The notes below the pieces were generated by a model, which had not been told where the DNA came from, made no database searches, and saw nothing but the letters and a program-made list of their open reading frames with translations. Made by a program: the position numbers and the translations under genes. Shown piece by piece: positions 49,201 through 61,882 of a stretch of DNA of 64,000 nucleotides (positions are counted from its first letter, which is position 1; each line of letters opens with the position of its first letter). Source of the stretch: Epiperipatus broadwayi (taxonomy: Eukaryota > Onychophora > Udeonychophora > Euonychophora > Peripatidae); assembly GCA_028023455.1 (NCBI GenBank), contig JAQFVV010012422.1, positions 7,127,710-7,191,709 on the forward strand, given 5' to 3'.

Positions 49201-50339
49201 CCAGTAATGTGGAAGAAGAGAATTTTAGTATAATTGTAAATATTCTAATTTTCATATAGTCATAAGAGAAAGTAGATAACAATGATGATGTTTGAATCCA
49301 AATGAATTATATTTTCCAATCACTTCTTCAAAATCAACTCTAGGAGCTTGAAATAGGTCTTCTCATTTAAAAGTAACATATTTTTATCAAACTAGTGATA
49401 AAAGCGTGCATTCATGACCTTCATTAGAGTGACATTTTTCCATGTGAAAAGAAACAGTTTAAATGTAATAACCTCTTTTCCCATTCCCTCAATCTCTGCT
49501 AAACATTCAGCTTTTTTTCAATGATTAAGCATTCTCTTTAGTTATATATCAACATGAGAATTACATTTGAAATGGAATCTGGGATATAAGAAAAGCATTG
49601 GCAACATGAAATTATAAAGTTACTAAAAACAATTTATTTACATTATATAATTAAAAAAACTACTAATCATATAAAAAATACTGTAAATGCAGTACAATAA
49701 ATATAAATTTATTTGGGCCTTGTCTTTTCCAAAGTTTTAAAAAGAAATATCTTACTATTGTAGTTAGCTAGCATTATATTAACACTATACTTGTATAGTT
49801 TCATGACAGATCAATTTGAAAATGTAATGAAATGACCATTATCAACGACTGACACTTATTTAGCTGGTAGTTTGTTCTTTTCTGCAACCTTTCATTAAAT
49901 ATTTAGATTCACAGATAGGCCCACTTCCTTCCTAGGCACTGATGAACTACAAATTATTCAAATATTGTGGCATTTCAGGTTCAAATTCCAGGCTGTTGAT
50001 AATTAGCTTGTACATAGTGCTTCAAATCACATTATATTTAGAAAGCTGTTTAATTATTTATTACACATTATAAATGTATAGTATAAATTTCCTTGCTAAA
50101 TATGTTATTGGGTTCTTATAAATATGCTTTATTAAATAAAACACCTGATTTATATATTTAAACTTTAACATCAAATACATCACTTTAATTTTTTTTTAAG
50201 TGAATTAACAGCCATTTCACAGATAGTGGGTAAGAGTGGTTAACCTGAAACCCATAACGTGAAGTTTAGTCTTCTATAATATATAAAATAAAATAAAAAA
50301 TATACAGTAGATGGTGCACTGAAGATTTAATATCACCTC

Positions 50340-51642
50340 GAAGTTATGCTGAGGACATGCGCAAGGGTGGGTAAAGATATGGGGATTAAATTTAGTGAAG
50401 AAAAATAAAATATAATGATGGTGAATATTGGGGAGAGAGAAGACAAAGATTTCTTATTGGGGGATATAAAGTTAAGTGTGGTGAATAGATATAGTTATTT
50501 GGGAATCATCTTGAGTAATAAAAAAAATTGCTTGGATAAATGGGAGAAAAAATTGATAAATGAAGCAAAGAAAAGAAAGTGATTGATAAAGAAATTAACA
50601 GTGTTTTCATATAATAAATATGATGTAGCTAGAATTGTATGGAAGGGAGTGGCAGTAGCAGGGTTAACATACGGCAATGATGCATTATGTGTTAGTAAAG
50701 GGGTATTAGATTGCTTAGAAAAAGTACAAAGGGAAGTAGGAAGACATGCATTAGATGCTGAGGTGTGGACAGCAAAAGAGGCAATTCAAGGAGAAATGGG
50801 ATGGTCAAGTTTTTATATGAGGGATGCAAAAAGCAAATTGAAAATGTTCGGTAGATTGCAGTTTATGGATAATAAAAGAATAGCCAAAATAGTATTTAAT
50901 TGGGTTACAAGTAAAGGGCAGGCAACAAGATGGGTGAGAAAGGTAATGTGGTATGCAGAAGATTTGGATAAAGAAGTTATGTCAGTATACTTGTACAAAA
51001 GATGGGATGATTGTGTTAGGAGGATTGTTGAGTGTTATAGTGGGAAGGAGTGGGATAGAAGAATAGATGCATTAATAAAGAATAGGGAGTTGGAGAGATG
51101 GAGAGATAATATGGAGAGTAAAACAAGTTTAAATATATATAGAAGGAAATGGAACATTGGGTGTGAGTTAACTTATGATAATAGTAAGGAAAGTAGTTTA
51201 TTGTTTAAGGCTCAAATGGGGTCTTTAGCAACAAGGGAATATACATGTAAATGGAAAAATATGGGGGATTTAGTCTGCAAGTTGTGTAAGGAAGGCATAG
51301 AAAATATTAGGCATCTGTTACTTCAATGTAAATGTTTGGAAGCAGAAAGGATACAAATAATGAAGTTATGGAAGGTTAAATATAAACAAAGTAATTATAC
51401 AGAAAGTGAGTTATTGGTTTTTATGCTAGGTTTGGGGAAAAATAAGGGGGATTTAGATATGAAGGTCATGGAGTTGACAAAGATTATGTTGTGGAAATGG
51501 GATGGAGCAGATTATGGGAAAACTTAGGGTGGACAATGGAAAAGGAAGGTAAAGTGGCTAACAGGTTTCTCTGGGCATAGCTGCTGAGAGATTCCTGACT
51601 CCGTTTAAGGAGAAGTCACAGTACATCACATCACATCACATC
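50340..51642 (+). mobile_element. LINE family A, C-terminal half with intact 3' end
   Basis: This begins inside the RT thumb (AGGACATGCGCAAGGGTGGG, matching 430-460 on the minus strand). It runs through two stops into an open frame at 50583-51527 (314 aa) that ends YGKT. Near residue 240, CKLCKEGIENIRHLLLQCKC carries a C-x2-C-x8-H-x4-C motif, usual at LINE C-termini. A 3' UTR of about 110 bp leads to a CATCA repeat tail at 51622-51642. This is the best-preserved copy and the reference for the other three. It is truncated at the 5' end, so it cannot be autonomous. Confidence 0.92.
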
Positions 51643-51919
51643 AAATATATTTCGAATGCTAATCAATTTCTTATTTTATATGTACTGTATCAGTTCATAT
51701 CAGTATAACAATGAAAGAATGGATACATAAGGGATTAAAATCAAAAGATATTAAGGTGCTTATGTGGTGTACATTGATCAATTACTATCTTGAATTCAAA
51801 CTCATGTTTAGAAATAAGGAATATTTAATTTATATAAAATGTAACACAGTTCGTAAACTGTTCATCTGTTGGTAGCCACCAGATAAACACTAAGTGAACC
51901 TGAAGTAGGATAGGTTATA

Positions 51920-53566
51920 GTCCACTAGAGGGAGCCTGGGACTCCAGTTCACACTGTTACAGGCTCCCAGTTTTATTCACCAAAGTTATAGTCTAGTTTT
52001 GATTTCATAGAAGAAAAGTTTACTAAGATGTAAGTGAATACTTGTTTTATTGCCTTTTCATCTTTACAAGAAATTTTAAAGAAGTTTTCATTCAAGAATA
52101 ATTAAAATTACACATCGTTTCCGTTTTATGCAAACAGCTGTCATTGGAAATAGGCAAACGCTAGGTTAAGTAATTCTTAGAATCATTAGAATAACATAAA
52201 TCTTTGAAAAATAGTTTTAAATGAAACTAAATGGTTCTAAAAAGAATAGAGAGACTAGAAATCCTAATTTTATTGATAGAATAAAAAAAGAAAACATTTG
52301 GATATGAAATCTCATTGAAAATGCTGAAAATAAAAATGTTAACAAAAATAGTTTTAAGAACTTTATCTTTGCATGAGATATTAATAATGTCAAACAAGTT
52401 TCTATAGCTGAAAACCAGTCAGGGAAGACAGAAAACAACCTAAGGAACATTATAGATACAAAATTAATCAGAAAATTAAGAAAGAAAGAAATCCTAGTGT
52501 TAAATTGTTCATAGGAATAAAGTTATGATATCGTTGTGTTGAACAGGTCGAATAAATTATTTTAAATTTTAATTCGATCTCAATTTTATAATTGAACATT
52601 ATAGATTATGACTTAAGCTATCTTCCTGCACAAAAATCAAGTTTCAACAATGATCACAACAGAAGTTATTAGCCCATTTTCGGTGTGATTGGGGCATCAC
52701 AAAAAATAAAAATAAAAATTTTCAAATTAACACAGCATTACAACGAAATGACTCCTCAGAAGAAAAAAAACCACAATGATTTAAAGGCAAAATTAGTACA
52801 AATGATGTTTTAGACATAAGCAGAGACATTGAAGCTACAAATGAGTCATCCTCTTTTAGTTATTTTAAACTTTAACAATAAACTTTCAGATTATACAACC
52901 GAATCTTTGATTCTTAATCAAGACCTAGAATTCAATCCAAAGAAGCAGAATCCAAATAGTATCAACAAATAATAACCATAGTGAACTCTGAGGGACTTTA
53001 TAGTTGGGTAAATTGAACAGCTATTGTGAACATTTGCATACACAGGAGGTTGATAATGATTACAAACAGACTTTCAGCTCCATTGACCTCAGTGTGCTAG
53101 GTGATATCGACAAATAATGTGTATTCATGGTGTGCAAGTAAATCTGGCTTGATTCCAGACTACATTAAATCCAACTGTGGCATTGGTAGGCACAGGTCTG
53201 CACTCCTCACTTCTTTCACAGGGGTTGATGGTGGTGGTCATTGGGGGTCTGGTTTGTAGGTGCGGGCTGTTGACGATTATTGCCGCTTCCGGAAAACCTG
53301 CCGGGAGGGTACAGGGTCAAAGTTTTCAGCGCCTCTACTGCTCTGATGGGATGCTGCGCTCCCTTGATGGATTGTTTTTGGGCTGTGCAGATCTGTGCTT
53401 GTCCATATATAGATACATATTGAGTAAGGTTATACAACCCTTTTGTGGATATGTTTTTTTTATAGAGCGTATGTACTTTGTTTTTACCTTGTAACATTGA
53501 ACACTGTAATATCATGTAGCTGGTGATCAGTCACCTGTGTTTTTTTACCTTAATAAAAAAAAAAAA
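51920..53566 (+). mobile_element. Candidate poly(A)-tailed retroinsertion, content unknown
   Basis: GTAGGATAGGTTATA (51905-51919) recurs with one mismatch at 53567-53581, directly after a poly(A) run (TTAATAAAAAAAAAAAA, about 53550-53566). This is the pattern of a target-primed insertion with a target duplication. The 5' end has a 9-bp hairpin, GGGAGCCTG/CAGGCTCCC (51930-51968). The last 400 bp are G+C-richer. Fragments such as NRETRNPNFIDR read as coding but stops abound. I cannot name the source: a LINE, a processed transcript or a non-autonomous element are all possible. Confidence 0.5.
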
Positions 53567-54299
53567 GTGGGATAGGTTATAAGTTAATCATCTATCTATA
53601 TCCGTGTATATACTAAAGATGCAACTAATTTTATATTAATACAAAAACTACGTTTCTCTCTTTCTAGAGTGAATGTTTTTTTATCCACGACCAATGGAAG
53701 ATGCGATGGTTTCTCTCACTTCCATCAAAGAATGACGTAATAGTATGATAATCAAATTTGTTCCCAGTATCAAACATAAGTTCTATATTCTTTGTTCGGC
53801 GCTTATATAAAATCTCTTTCTTTATTAATATATAATTGAGAAGCAAAAACCATTTTTTATTCTATAAAGAAGAAAATTAATAAATAAATGCTAAATTTCA
53901 ACAACGCAGTGTTTATTTCATTCGCTTTCCTCTTAATTATTAATTAAAATAGTTAGAATGCCGATTTTAAATTTTAAATTTAGGAATTTAAAATATTAAA
54001 ATTATAAGTTACGCATTCCGCTAGCTGACTTCGTCATTGATTAATCGTAGGAGATATTCTCTTTAGAGTTCCTCTTAATGCTAATGTATTGATTTCAACT
54101 GAAATTATAACTAATAGAAGCTTATTATTATACATACATGTATTGTATGCACTATTATTACTTGTTAAGAATTTATGTGTGCACGGGATAAAACGATATA
54201 AATGCATTTTATTACTCCCACATTCTTTAGCAGCTAAGAATATCATTTAAATGAAATGATGAACGCAGTATTATTAAAAGGAATCTGGAATACATAAAA

Positions 54300-55340
54300 T
54301 AACGAACTCCATTCCTCCACGCAGTCTTGAAGGACATAAACATCTTTAAGGGACAAATGCTCCTCTAAGATGCGTATCATGCTGAATTAGCACTCATGAG
54401 GTGATGCAGGTCACACTCCCTCACATTTTTACCATGCGTTTAGTATTTATCAATAGTAAATAGTATTTTGATTTACAAGTGTGAAAGTTACTCTATCCAC
54501 AATTTTAAAGTGAACCATTCTAGATAAATAAATTAATAGTTATCATTACTTGTTTATTAAACTAGAGATTATCCCTAGTCCAGCTATAAACTTTAAATAT
54601 CAGCTAGAGTAATATATCTGTTTCTTTAATTAAATAGACATATTTTCTGTAATTTAACTTCAATTTCTCTTTTTCCATGTGTCAGTTTTTTACAGATATA
54701 CTTAATAATCTCAATGACAACACACATTCTTAAAACTTATAAAGACATCTTGAAAAACAAATGATTCCCCAAGCTGTATTTTGTGCTGAATTGGCACTCA
54801 TCAGGTGTCCCAACTCGTAACTCTTCACATACATCTTTATCATATGTTCAGTATTTATCAGTAGTAAGTAGCTACATTTTCATTTACAAGCGTCAAACTT
54901 AGTCAATTTTTAACTTTGACATGATCCATTTTAAATGAATATAATAATAACTATCACTAATCATTATTAATCATATGATAAAGATATATGGGAGAAATTG
55001 TGACCAAGATTTTTAGATGAATGCTGGTCAAGCACAAAATGCATCTTGGGTAGTCATTTGTCTCTTAAGATTTCTTTAGTCATATGTTTCAAGAATATCA
55101 TATATTGTAGAGATTATTAAGTATTTGTACAAAAGATTTACACATGACATGAAAGAAATGAAGTTAAATTACTCCATGCATGTATGTTTAATTAGAACAT
55201 AGATATATTAATCTTTAAATGAAGTTGAAAGTTCATATATGGATTAGGAATAATCTCTAGTTTAGTAAATTATTAGTGATAATCATTTATTTATCTAAAG
55301 TGAATCAAATCAAAGTTGTGGATGAAGTAAGCTTGATACT
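54300..55340. repeat. Family A-related fold-back region (family B ribozyme variant)
   Basis: Three related blocks carry a GCTGAATT.GCACTCAT.AG core: 54370-54440 and 54775-54845 (minus-strand ribozyme orientation), and 55015-55075 (plus). At 54802-54796 (-) CUGAUGA is exact with stem II GUGC/GCAC, but GAAA reads AAAA. At 55015-55075 stem I ACCAAG/CUUGG is kept with an AUC triplet. All three are decayed. A further relative lies at 39960-40215, which shares the TCTCTAG.TTA.TAAAT.TTAGTGA block with 55255-55340. Confidence 0.6.
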
Positions 55341-55440
55341 TGGAAATCAAACTATAATAGAACAATAAGTCCTGAATATCAATCCTGAACTAAGTTCAAT
55401 TCTCATTTATCTGTATATTTGGGTAACATTAATACTTTAT

Positions 55441-55612
55441 AAACAAAGCAAAACTCTCCATACAGTAGTGCCACCCTGTGCCAACCAGAGTAATCAATGA
55501 ATGCCAGAAGGCTTGTGAATAAAATCCCTATCTAATGCCTATCTAATTCATTGATTATTCTGGTTGGCACAGGGTGGCACTACTGTATGGAGAGTTTTGC
55601 TTTGTTTATAAA
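55441..55612. repeat. Inverted repeat made of a family C fragment
   Basis: Arms 55441-55510 and 55545-55612 are near-perfect inverted copies (CCATACAGTAGTGCCACCCT with its complement), separated by about 34 bp. It covers the part of family C upstream of the ribozyme; no hammerhead is present. Confidence 0.85.
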
Positions 55613-55614
55613 CA

Positions 55615-57815
55615 ATTATGTGCTAGTATAAGAGATAGTGATCATGTGATGCTTAATGGTTTAACATTAATACTTTTTATCAATAGTAGAGACAACATAT
55701 TTTATCTCATATTTCTTATGTTAAGTTCTTGACTGTTTGCATGTAAATTGGTCAAACTACTTTTTCATTTGAAAGTTTACCGAAAAGTTATTTGAATTCA
55801 GCATAGAGGGTGACTCAAAAATTTTGCATGGTTCAATTCAATATTTTTATTAAATGAGAGAATTATATTTTCTATGTTATTGTTATCTCTCTCAAAATAC
55901 TGAAAAAGACCTTTTAAAAATATCACTCAAAATGCATAGGTATTCTTCATTGTTTGATCATTTTCTTCATGGCATCTATAATCTTTTAATTTAATATTAT
56001 TTCTTTATTATTATCTGTTATGTCATCTGATTTTTGCCAATATGCAAATAAATAAATGTCATAGTCATTTTTTATTTAAAGCTTGTGAATCCAATACTTC
56101 TAAAAAAATCTGCATTATTACACATATATAATATTGAAATTATGGAAAAATAAATGAAATGTAACCTATCTACATTTCAACATTTTCCATCCTTCCCCTA
56201 GTGGAAATTTGAGTAATCATTCAACATTTTAGAATTAAAATGTTTATTCAATATTATGAATCATTAATAATACTTGATTTATTATAAATATAAGTTTACA
56301 AATTAAAAACATTCTAAAAAATCATATTTGAACTTTCAAAATATAGAAAAAAAGTGAAATATATAATGAGAACAATTTTTACTGGACAATTACATAAAAG
56401 CTGATAAAATAAATATTGACAAAATCTTTGTTGATTGAATTTCAATTTTTTTAAAATGAAACAAATTTTTATTAAGTCATCATAAAGCTATTTTATTTTA
56501 AAATTTAAAATTGCATTTATAATTATTAAAATATAGTTCTGAACTACAGTGTTTGACAGATTGTAATGAGCATAATATTTTTTATCATTACTTCCAATTT
56601 ATTAACTTGTATTTTAAAAAATTAAACATATTACAAAAAATCTAAATGTAAACAAGTAAACATTTTATAAAAATAATCATAAATATTTAAATAAACTATG
56701 GAAAATATACAATTTTTTGCTCATTGTTAGCAACAACTGAAAAGGAGTTTACAAGATTGTTTATATACCTAAGATCAAAAAAATCTACCAATCAGTAAGG
56801 CTTTAGGAAGCTTATTTATAGTATCCCTCTGTGAACTACTGACATCTTTAGATTTTTTTTAAACTAAAAAATCAATATTTATTTTGGTTTGAGATTTTAC
56901 CACCTGATAAACATGGAAATAGCAAAACTGTACTAAAATAGCCAAAAGAGATTTAAAGCACACCATTACAGTATTCTGTAACCCCACTCATCTGGGAATT
57001 GAGTCATTAAAATTCTCAAATTTAACAATACACACATCCTTGTGTTATTATTTAAGGCACTAAAAATATTGCTCTATCCATAACCAGTAATGTGAATGTT
57101 ACTTTTGTGAATGATGCCTTTTCTCTCACACATGCATCCACACATATGAGTTTGTATAATTTGGTTTCTTTAAAATTAATGTAATGGATGGCATACTTAA
57201 CAAATTTAATTTTAAATTATGTTTGAGAATGATTTATTTATGTGATCATTGATTTAACATAATTTTTTAATATCTTTATTAAAGTTATGAATTTATTAAT
57301 GCTACATCAAAAAATCTATATTGAATAACTATTTATATGTAATGCTTATATGCTAAAGAAGATGAACAAATTTTAATAGTATGACATTTTATGCAATTAA
57401 CTATTGGTGACACTTAATACATTTATTTTAGAAATTCAAACCCTTGGGTCTTGCCAATAAATTTTGATATAGTTTAAAATTAAAATGTGTTCATTATAAA
57501 TTTGCTTTATTAATATAATAAATACATATTGAAATGAATAATATGTGAGATGCATAAATTAATACATTTATATATAATATTATAGTTTTTAAATTTCTTT
57601 AAAACAAAATATATTTAAACTCACGTGAGTTTTATATGAAGATATTAAGATTATGACTTAGTTTGTAGGAATTCTTAAATTTATTATCACTTTTAAGAGG
57701 ATTTTTTTTATGTAAATGTAAGAATAGTATGCTGCAATAATCTTTTTCAGATTCCATAAAATACTCTCCATTCTATAACATAAAGATTTCATGATGATAA
57801 CAGCAGGTAGTTATT
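55615..57815. other. A+T-rich tract with no gene evident
   Basis: Contains the diverged repeat 56520-56890 that pairs with 35000-35420; otherwise nothing is recognised. Confidence 0.5.
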
Positions 57816-57818
57816 AAT

Positions 57819-58808
57819 GTAGTAGTGATGCAGTGTGCTTTGGCTTCTCTTTTATCAAAGTCAGAAAATCTCTCAGCCACTATGCCCAGAGAAACCTGTT
57901 AGCCACCTTATTTTCCCTTTCTGTTCCACACCCTAAGTTGTTCTCATATTCTTCTCTATCCTGCTCGATCCCATTCCCACAATATTATCTGTGTACACTC
58001 AATGGCATTTATATCTAGATTGACTTTATCTTTTTCCAACCCCAGGATAAAAACCAAGAATTCACATTCTGTACAATCACTTTGTTTATATTTATTCTCC
58101 CATAACTTCATTATTTGTACTCTTTCTTCTTGTAAGCATTTACATTCAATTAGCAGATGCCTAATATTTTCCATATCTTCCTAACATAACTCACAGACTA
58201 AATAACTCACACTTCTCCATTTATGGGCATATTTCTTTGTTTCTAACAATGCTATTCAAGCCTTAAACAGTAAACTACTTTCCTTGCTATTATTGTAAAT
58301 TAGCTCACATCCAATATTCTGTTTACTTCTATATATATTTATTTATTTTTTCTCTCCATACTAATTTTCCATCTCTCCAACTCCTTATTTTTTATTCTTC
58401 CATCCCATTCCTTACCACTTAACACTCAAAAATTCTCCTAACACAAGCATCCCATCTTTTGTACAAGTATACTGACATAAAATCTTTATTCAAATCTTCT
58501 GCATACAATACTTGTTGCCTGTCCTTTGCTCATAACCCAATTAAATGCTACTTTGGCTATTCTCTTACTATCTATAAATTGCAATCTACTGAACATTTTC
58601 ATTTTGCTTTTTGCATATCTTATATAAAACTTGACAAACTCATTTCTCCTAGAATTGCCTCCTTTGCTGTCCACGCATCTGCATCTTTCTACTTTTCTTT
58701 GTACTTTGCAATCTAACACTTGTTACTAACATATAATGCATCAATAACATTTACCCTGCTACATCATGTTTATTATATGAAAACTCTATTAATTTCTCTA
58801 TCTGTCCT
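57819..58808 (-). mobile_element. LINE family A, 3' copy
   Basis: The minus strand matches the 50.3-kb copy from the block encoding EFSYNK (58800) to the 3' UTR and a short degraded tail. The frames 58719-58486 and 58174-57956 carry FSRLQFIDSKRIAKVAFNW and ENIRHLLIECKC. Many stops and shifts; more diverged than the other copies. Confidence 0.88.
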
Positions 58809-58875
58809 TATGGAACACTCTGACATCTGGTATAATTTTTTTGTGATTTATAAGGATGCAATTTCAAATGTTTAA

Positions 58876-59145
58876 GCAACTCAGTCCATATGATAGTGCC
58901 ATTTAGTGCAAGATATAGTAATTAATAAATGCAGATGGTTTCTGCACCAATATCCCTATTTAGTGTCTATTCATCCAATGTTACCAGACTAGTTTCTAGC
59001 TTATGGCCATCATCAGTGAAGAGTATTGGAACTGAGAGCACTGCATTTAGATCTTTGAATCTAATGCATCTCTCCAACAGCTACCTTTTACCTATTTAGT
59101 CACCTATAAAGCAATGAACCTGAACTGAAAACACAATAATGTTTT
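58876..59145 (-). mobile_element. Family C retrozyme-like fragment
   Basis: A partial diverged family C copy, with CATATGATAGTGCCA-type sequence, the ribozyme and the CTAATGCATCTCTCCAACAG block in the same order as at 3.2-3.9 kb. It is a single unit, not tandem. Confidence 0.75.
58974..59031 (-). ncRNA. Hammerhead ribozyme, type I (family C, core intact)
   Basis: Minus strand: CUGAUGA at 59016-59010, stem II UGGC-CAUAA-GCUA (with a G-U pair), GAAA at 58996-58993, helix III palindrome ACUAGU, GUC triplet. The outer part of stem I pairs CCAAU/AUUGG; the inner part is imperfect (UUCA against UGGU). The catalytic core is complete despite divergence elsewhere. Confidence 0.75.
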
Positions 59146-59439
59146 TCGGGATTTCATTGCAATATTTTAAATTGTTGTAGGCTTATAAATAATTAAGTTT
59201 CATTAATCATCTTTAAAACATTTATTATTTAATATTTATGAAGAGGAACACATATTTTAAATTTAATTCAAAATTATAAAAAATTAACAATGTGGAGTTG
59301 ATAAATAATTTGGTGTGAAAAAAATTTCTTTAAATAATATTCTCATCCGACCATATTCTTGTTCATTAGGGACTTCTGTGCAACATTTTTAATTGTTGTA
59401 GGCTTATAGATAGGTAAGTTTCTTTTATTTAGTTTTAAT

Positions 59440-59620
59440 ACATTAAAGATCAGTCTTTCAAACTATTGTGCATGCGCTTTCTTACGAGTGTTAATAATAA
59501 ATGAATACTTTCATTCCCAACACAAGATATAAATATTTATGAAAGAATAAAATGAATCCATTTATTCTTTCAAACCCAAATGCTTATATATGGGAAAATC
59601 TTATTTATTTTTAAAAAATG
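59440..59620. repeat. Diverged relative of the 31.5-kb tandem unit
   Basis: Shares TGCATGCGCTTT, ATAAATGAATACT and CTTTCAAACCCAAATGCTT blocks, in order, with 31590-31940; single copy. Confidence 0.6.
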
Positions 59621-59922
59621 TAAATATTTAATATTTAATTTAATTTTAAATGACAAAAGACCATTTATATAAAATCATTTTCACAAACTTAAATTGAAAA
59701 CTAAACTGTAGTAAGTAAATAAAGTTAGTATTTTTTCTTAGTAGTCTACATTTCAATTTTTTAATTAATTAAATAAAGTTTTTAGCTAACATATGATATA
59801 ATACACTTCAAATTATCATCATGGTATTTATCTTGCACAATCCACAAATTATGCAGCAGAAACAACTCTTAAACGTCCAAGTAAGCTTTTTGTTGAATTT
59901 CTGCACTTTTTTTAAAAAAGGA

Positions 59923-60399
59923 TATAAGTATGATTTGCACTAAACACACAGAAAACATACAAAGCTGCCTTTTTAAAATTCTTTATAAAAGCAATAATGC
60001 AAGTGTGGCTGAGCGCTTTCAAGGGACACAGCCCTCATAGTCATAGCCATATTGTAACTAACAAAACTAATAATGCAAATTTATGCAAATGAGTTTATGT
60101 ATTCCATTTCTTGGATATATTGTAGTGTCTTTTCTGTAGATGGTGTGATTGTGCCTAGCAATAAAGTAAGCCTCTTTGACTTTTATTTTTAAATCATGGT
60201 GTTCTCTGCAAACAACTACAGGGCCAATTGGTTCACAATCATGCCCTGCTGAGATGGGATGCTGGGTGAAAACTGAGTTACAAGTTGGGTTTGTTAGTGC
60301 TTTAGCACTCAGCCACTCTTGCATTATTGTTTTAATATATAAAGAATTTTAAAAGGCAGCTTTGCGTGTTTATGCGTCTTTAGCGCAAATCATACTTAT
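59923..60399. mobile_element. Element with about 95-bp inverted ends around a PLE endonuclease fragment
   Basis: 59923-60018 and 60303-60399 are inverted copies (ATAAGTATGATTTGC and GCAAATCATACTTAT at the tips, GGCAGCTTTG inside, then GCAATAATGCAAG.GTGGCTGAG). Between them lies a minus-strand PLE fragment. It may be a fold-back made by an aberrant PLE insertion, or an independent inverted-repeat element that took up a PLE piece. Confidence 0.7.
60067..60330 (-). pseudogene. Penelope-like element GIY-YIG endonuclease C-terminal fragment
   Basis: The minus frame contains VVVCREHHDLKIKVKEAYFI then ARHNHTIYRKD, the conserved end of the PLE endonuclease (RE...KxKEA.fI..H..tinrd). The 36.2-kb copy has the same stretch with a one-base insertion. 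The upstream part of the frame runs into the right inverted repeat. No GIY-YIG catalytic half remains. Confidence 0.6.
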
Positions 60400-61698
60400 A
60401 TAATAGTTAACTGCAAAGTTTAAACATCTTAGTTATTTAAAAAGGATATTTATTTCAGAGAACATGCATAGAATTAATATTTTAGAATGTATGTCTACAG
60501 ATTAAGATTAATGAAAGATTATTAAAATAAACTGTAAATTATATGTTTCTGAAGACAGCAAATCTTTAGTGGAATAAATCTTGAAGCTTTTTCATCGTCT
60601 AATATAAAAAGATAATTTAATTTATCATCATGCTTATTTAATCAATTCTAGCTGGAATCTTTAAACCAAAGCCTTTATATATTTATGGGCTTTTAAACTT
60701 AGCATTTTATGGCAGATAACATTTACTTTAGAATAAACTCTTTCTATAAAATTTATTCTCTTTTAAAGATTTGTTTTCAATTAAATTTTAATTTGTAACA
60801 TATTTCTGCTTTAGAAATACAGTGGAGACTGATATACATTGCAGTTTGTTCCAAGGCCCCCCCCCCAACATAATTATACACTGCATATAATAGCTCACTT
60901 TTTGTTGATAAATTTTGATTAGAATATATGTATTGTTTATTAACTGCAAGTATATAGTACTTTTCAGAATGCAAATATATATGTAACATAGATGCTTTTT
61001 TATATGTACAGTATACATATATAAATTAAAATTATAGTACAAACAAATTTTTTTTAAAAATAATAAATTAAGTAGCCACAATTATATATAGTTTCATTCT
61101 CAGAAAAAATAATAGAAGAAATTTTTGTAGTGTATTTTTATTTTATAAATAAAGTAAATAGTAAAACATCTGGCTCTCTTTCCAATTAAGTACACTTTTC
61201 AATATTTTTTTCTTAAAGAAACATAATAATAGACTTGTTATTAAAAAACTTTGATCTCTAATTATTTTGATGTTTTAAAGTTAGTATCAGCTTTAAGTAT
61301 GTTCTAAATTTTTATAAAACTTTTAGCATTAATTACACTTACATGAAATTATGCACATCAAATTCAGAAAGGTTAATAAAGAATAAAATGTGTGCACTTT
61401 AACCACAAACCAAAGAAGTTTATTAACAAACATGATTTTTGTACAGTGCTCTAAAGTGGAAAAATGACTGCTAACATATTGTAAAATTTATTTATAAGTT
61501 TTACTTTTTTAATTAAACTTAATCATATATTGAGCTCAGAGATAGAAATATTGATGGTTAAGTATTGGAAAAATATATTAAATTTGCAAATTTTAATGTT
61601 TTTGTTTGTTTACATTTTGTTTGTTTGTTGTATTTTTGTTTGGATAGCATATAATTGTAAGTAGTAATAATGCTCAAAGTTAAATGGGTTTTTAAGTA

Positions 61699-61882
61699 AT
61701 CATTAAAATCAGTCAACACTTAGACAATCTTAATGTCAATAACAATCAACAATCTCAATCTGTTGTCAAGGCAACTTACTTTTAAAAACAAATGTGGAAT
61801 TGTTAAAAGGAGGTTGTCTAGGCAACAGATTGAGATTGTTATTGATTTTGGAGTTCTCTAAGGATTCATGATTTTAACTATA
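61699..61882. repeat. Fold-back MITE-like element, family 1 (copy 2)
   Basis: Inverted arms contain AATAACAATCAACAATCTCAA and TTGAGATTGTTATTG-type sequence. It shares AAATGGGTTT and TCATTAAAA..CAGTCA with the copy at 1418-1570; the inner arm reads TTGTCAAGGCAAC/GTTGCCTAGACAA-like. Confidence 0.75.

Noticed and set aside
53177-53515. Overlapping open frames on both strands of about 100 codons.
   Set aside because: They lie in the G+C-rich 3' part of the poly(A)-tailed insertion; neither reading has a recognisable domain.
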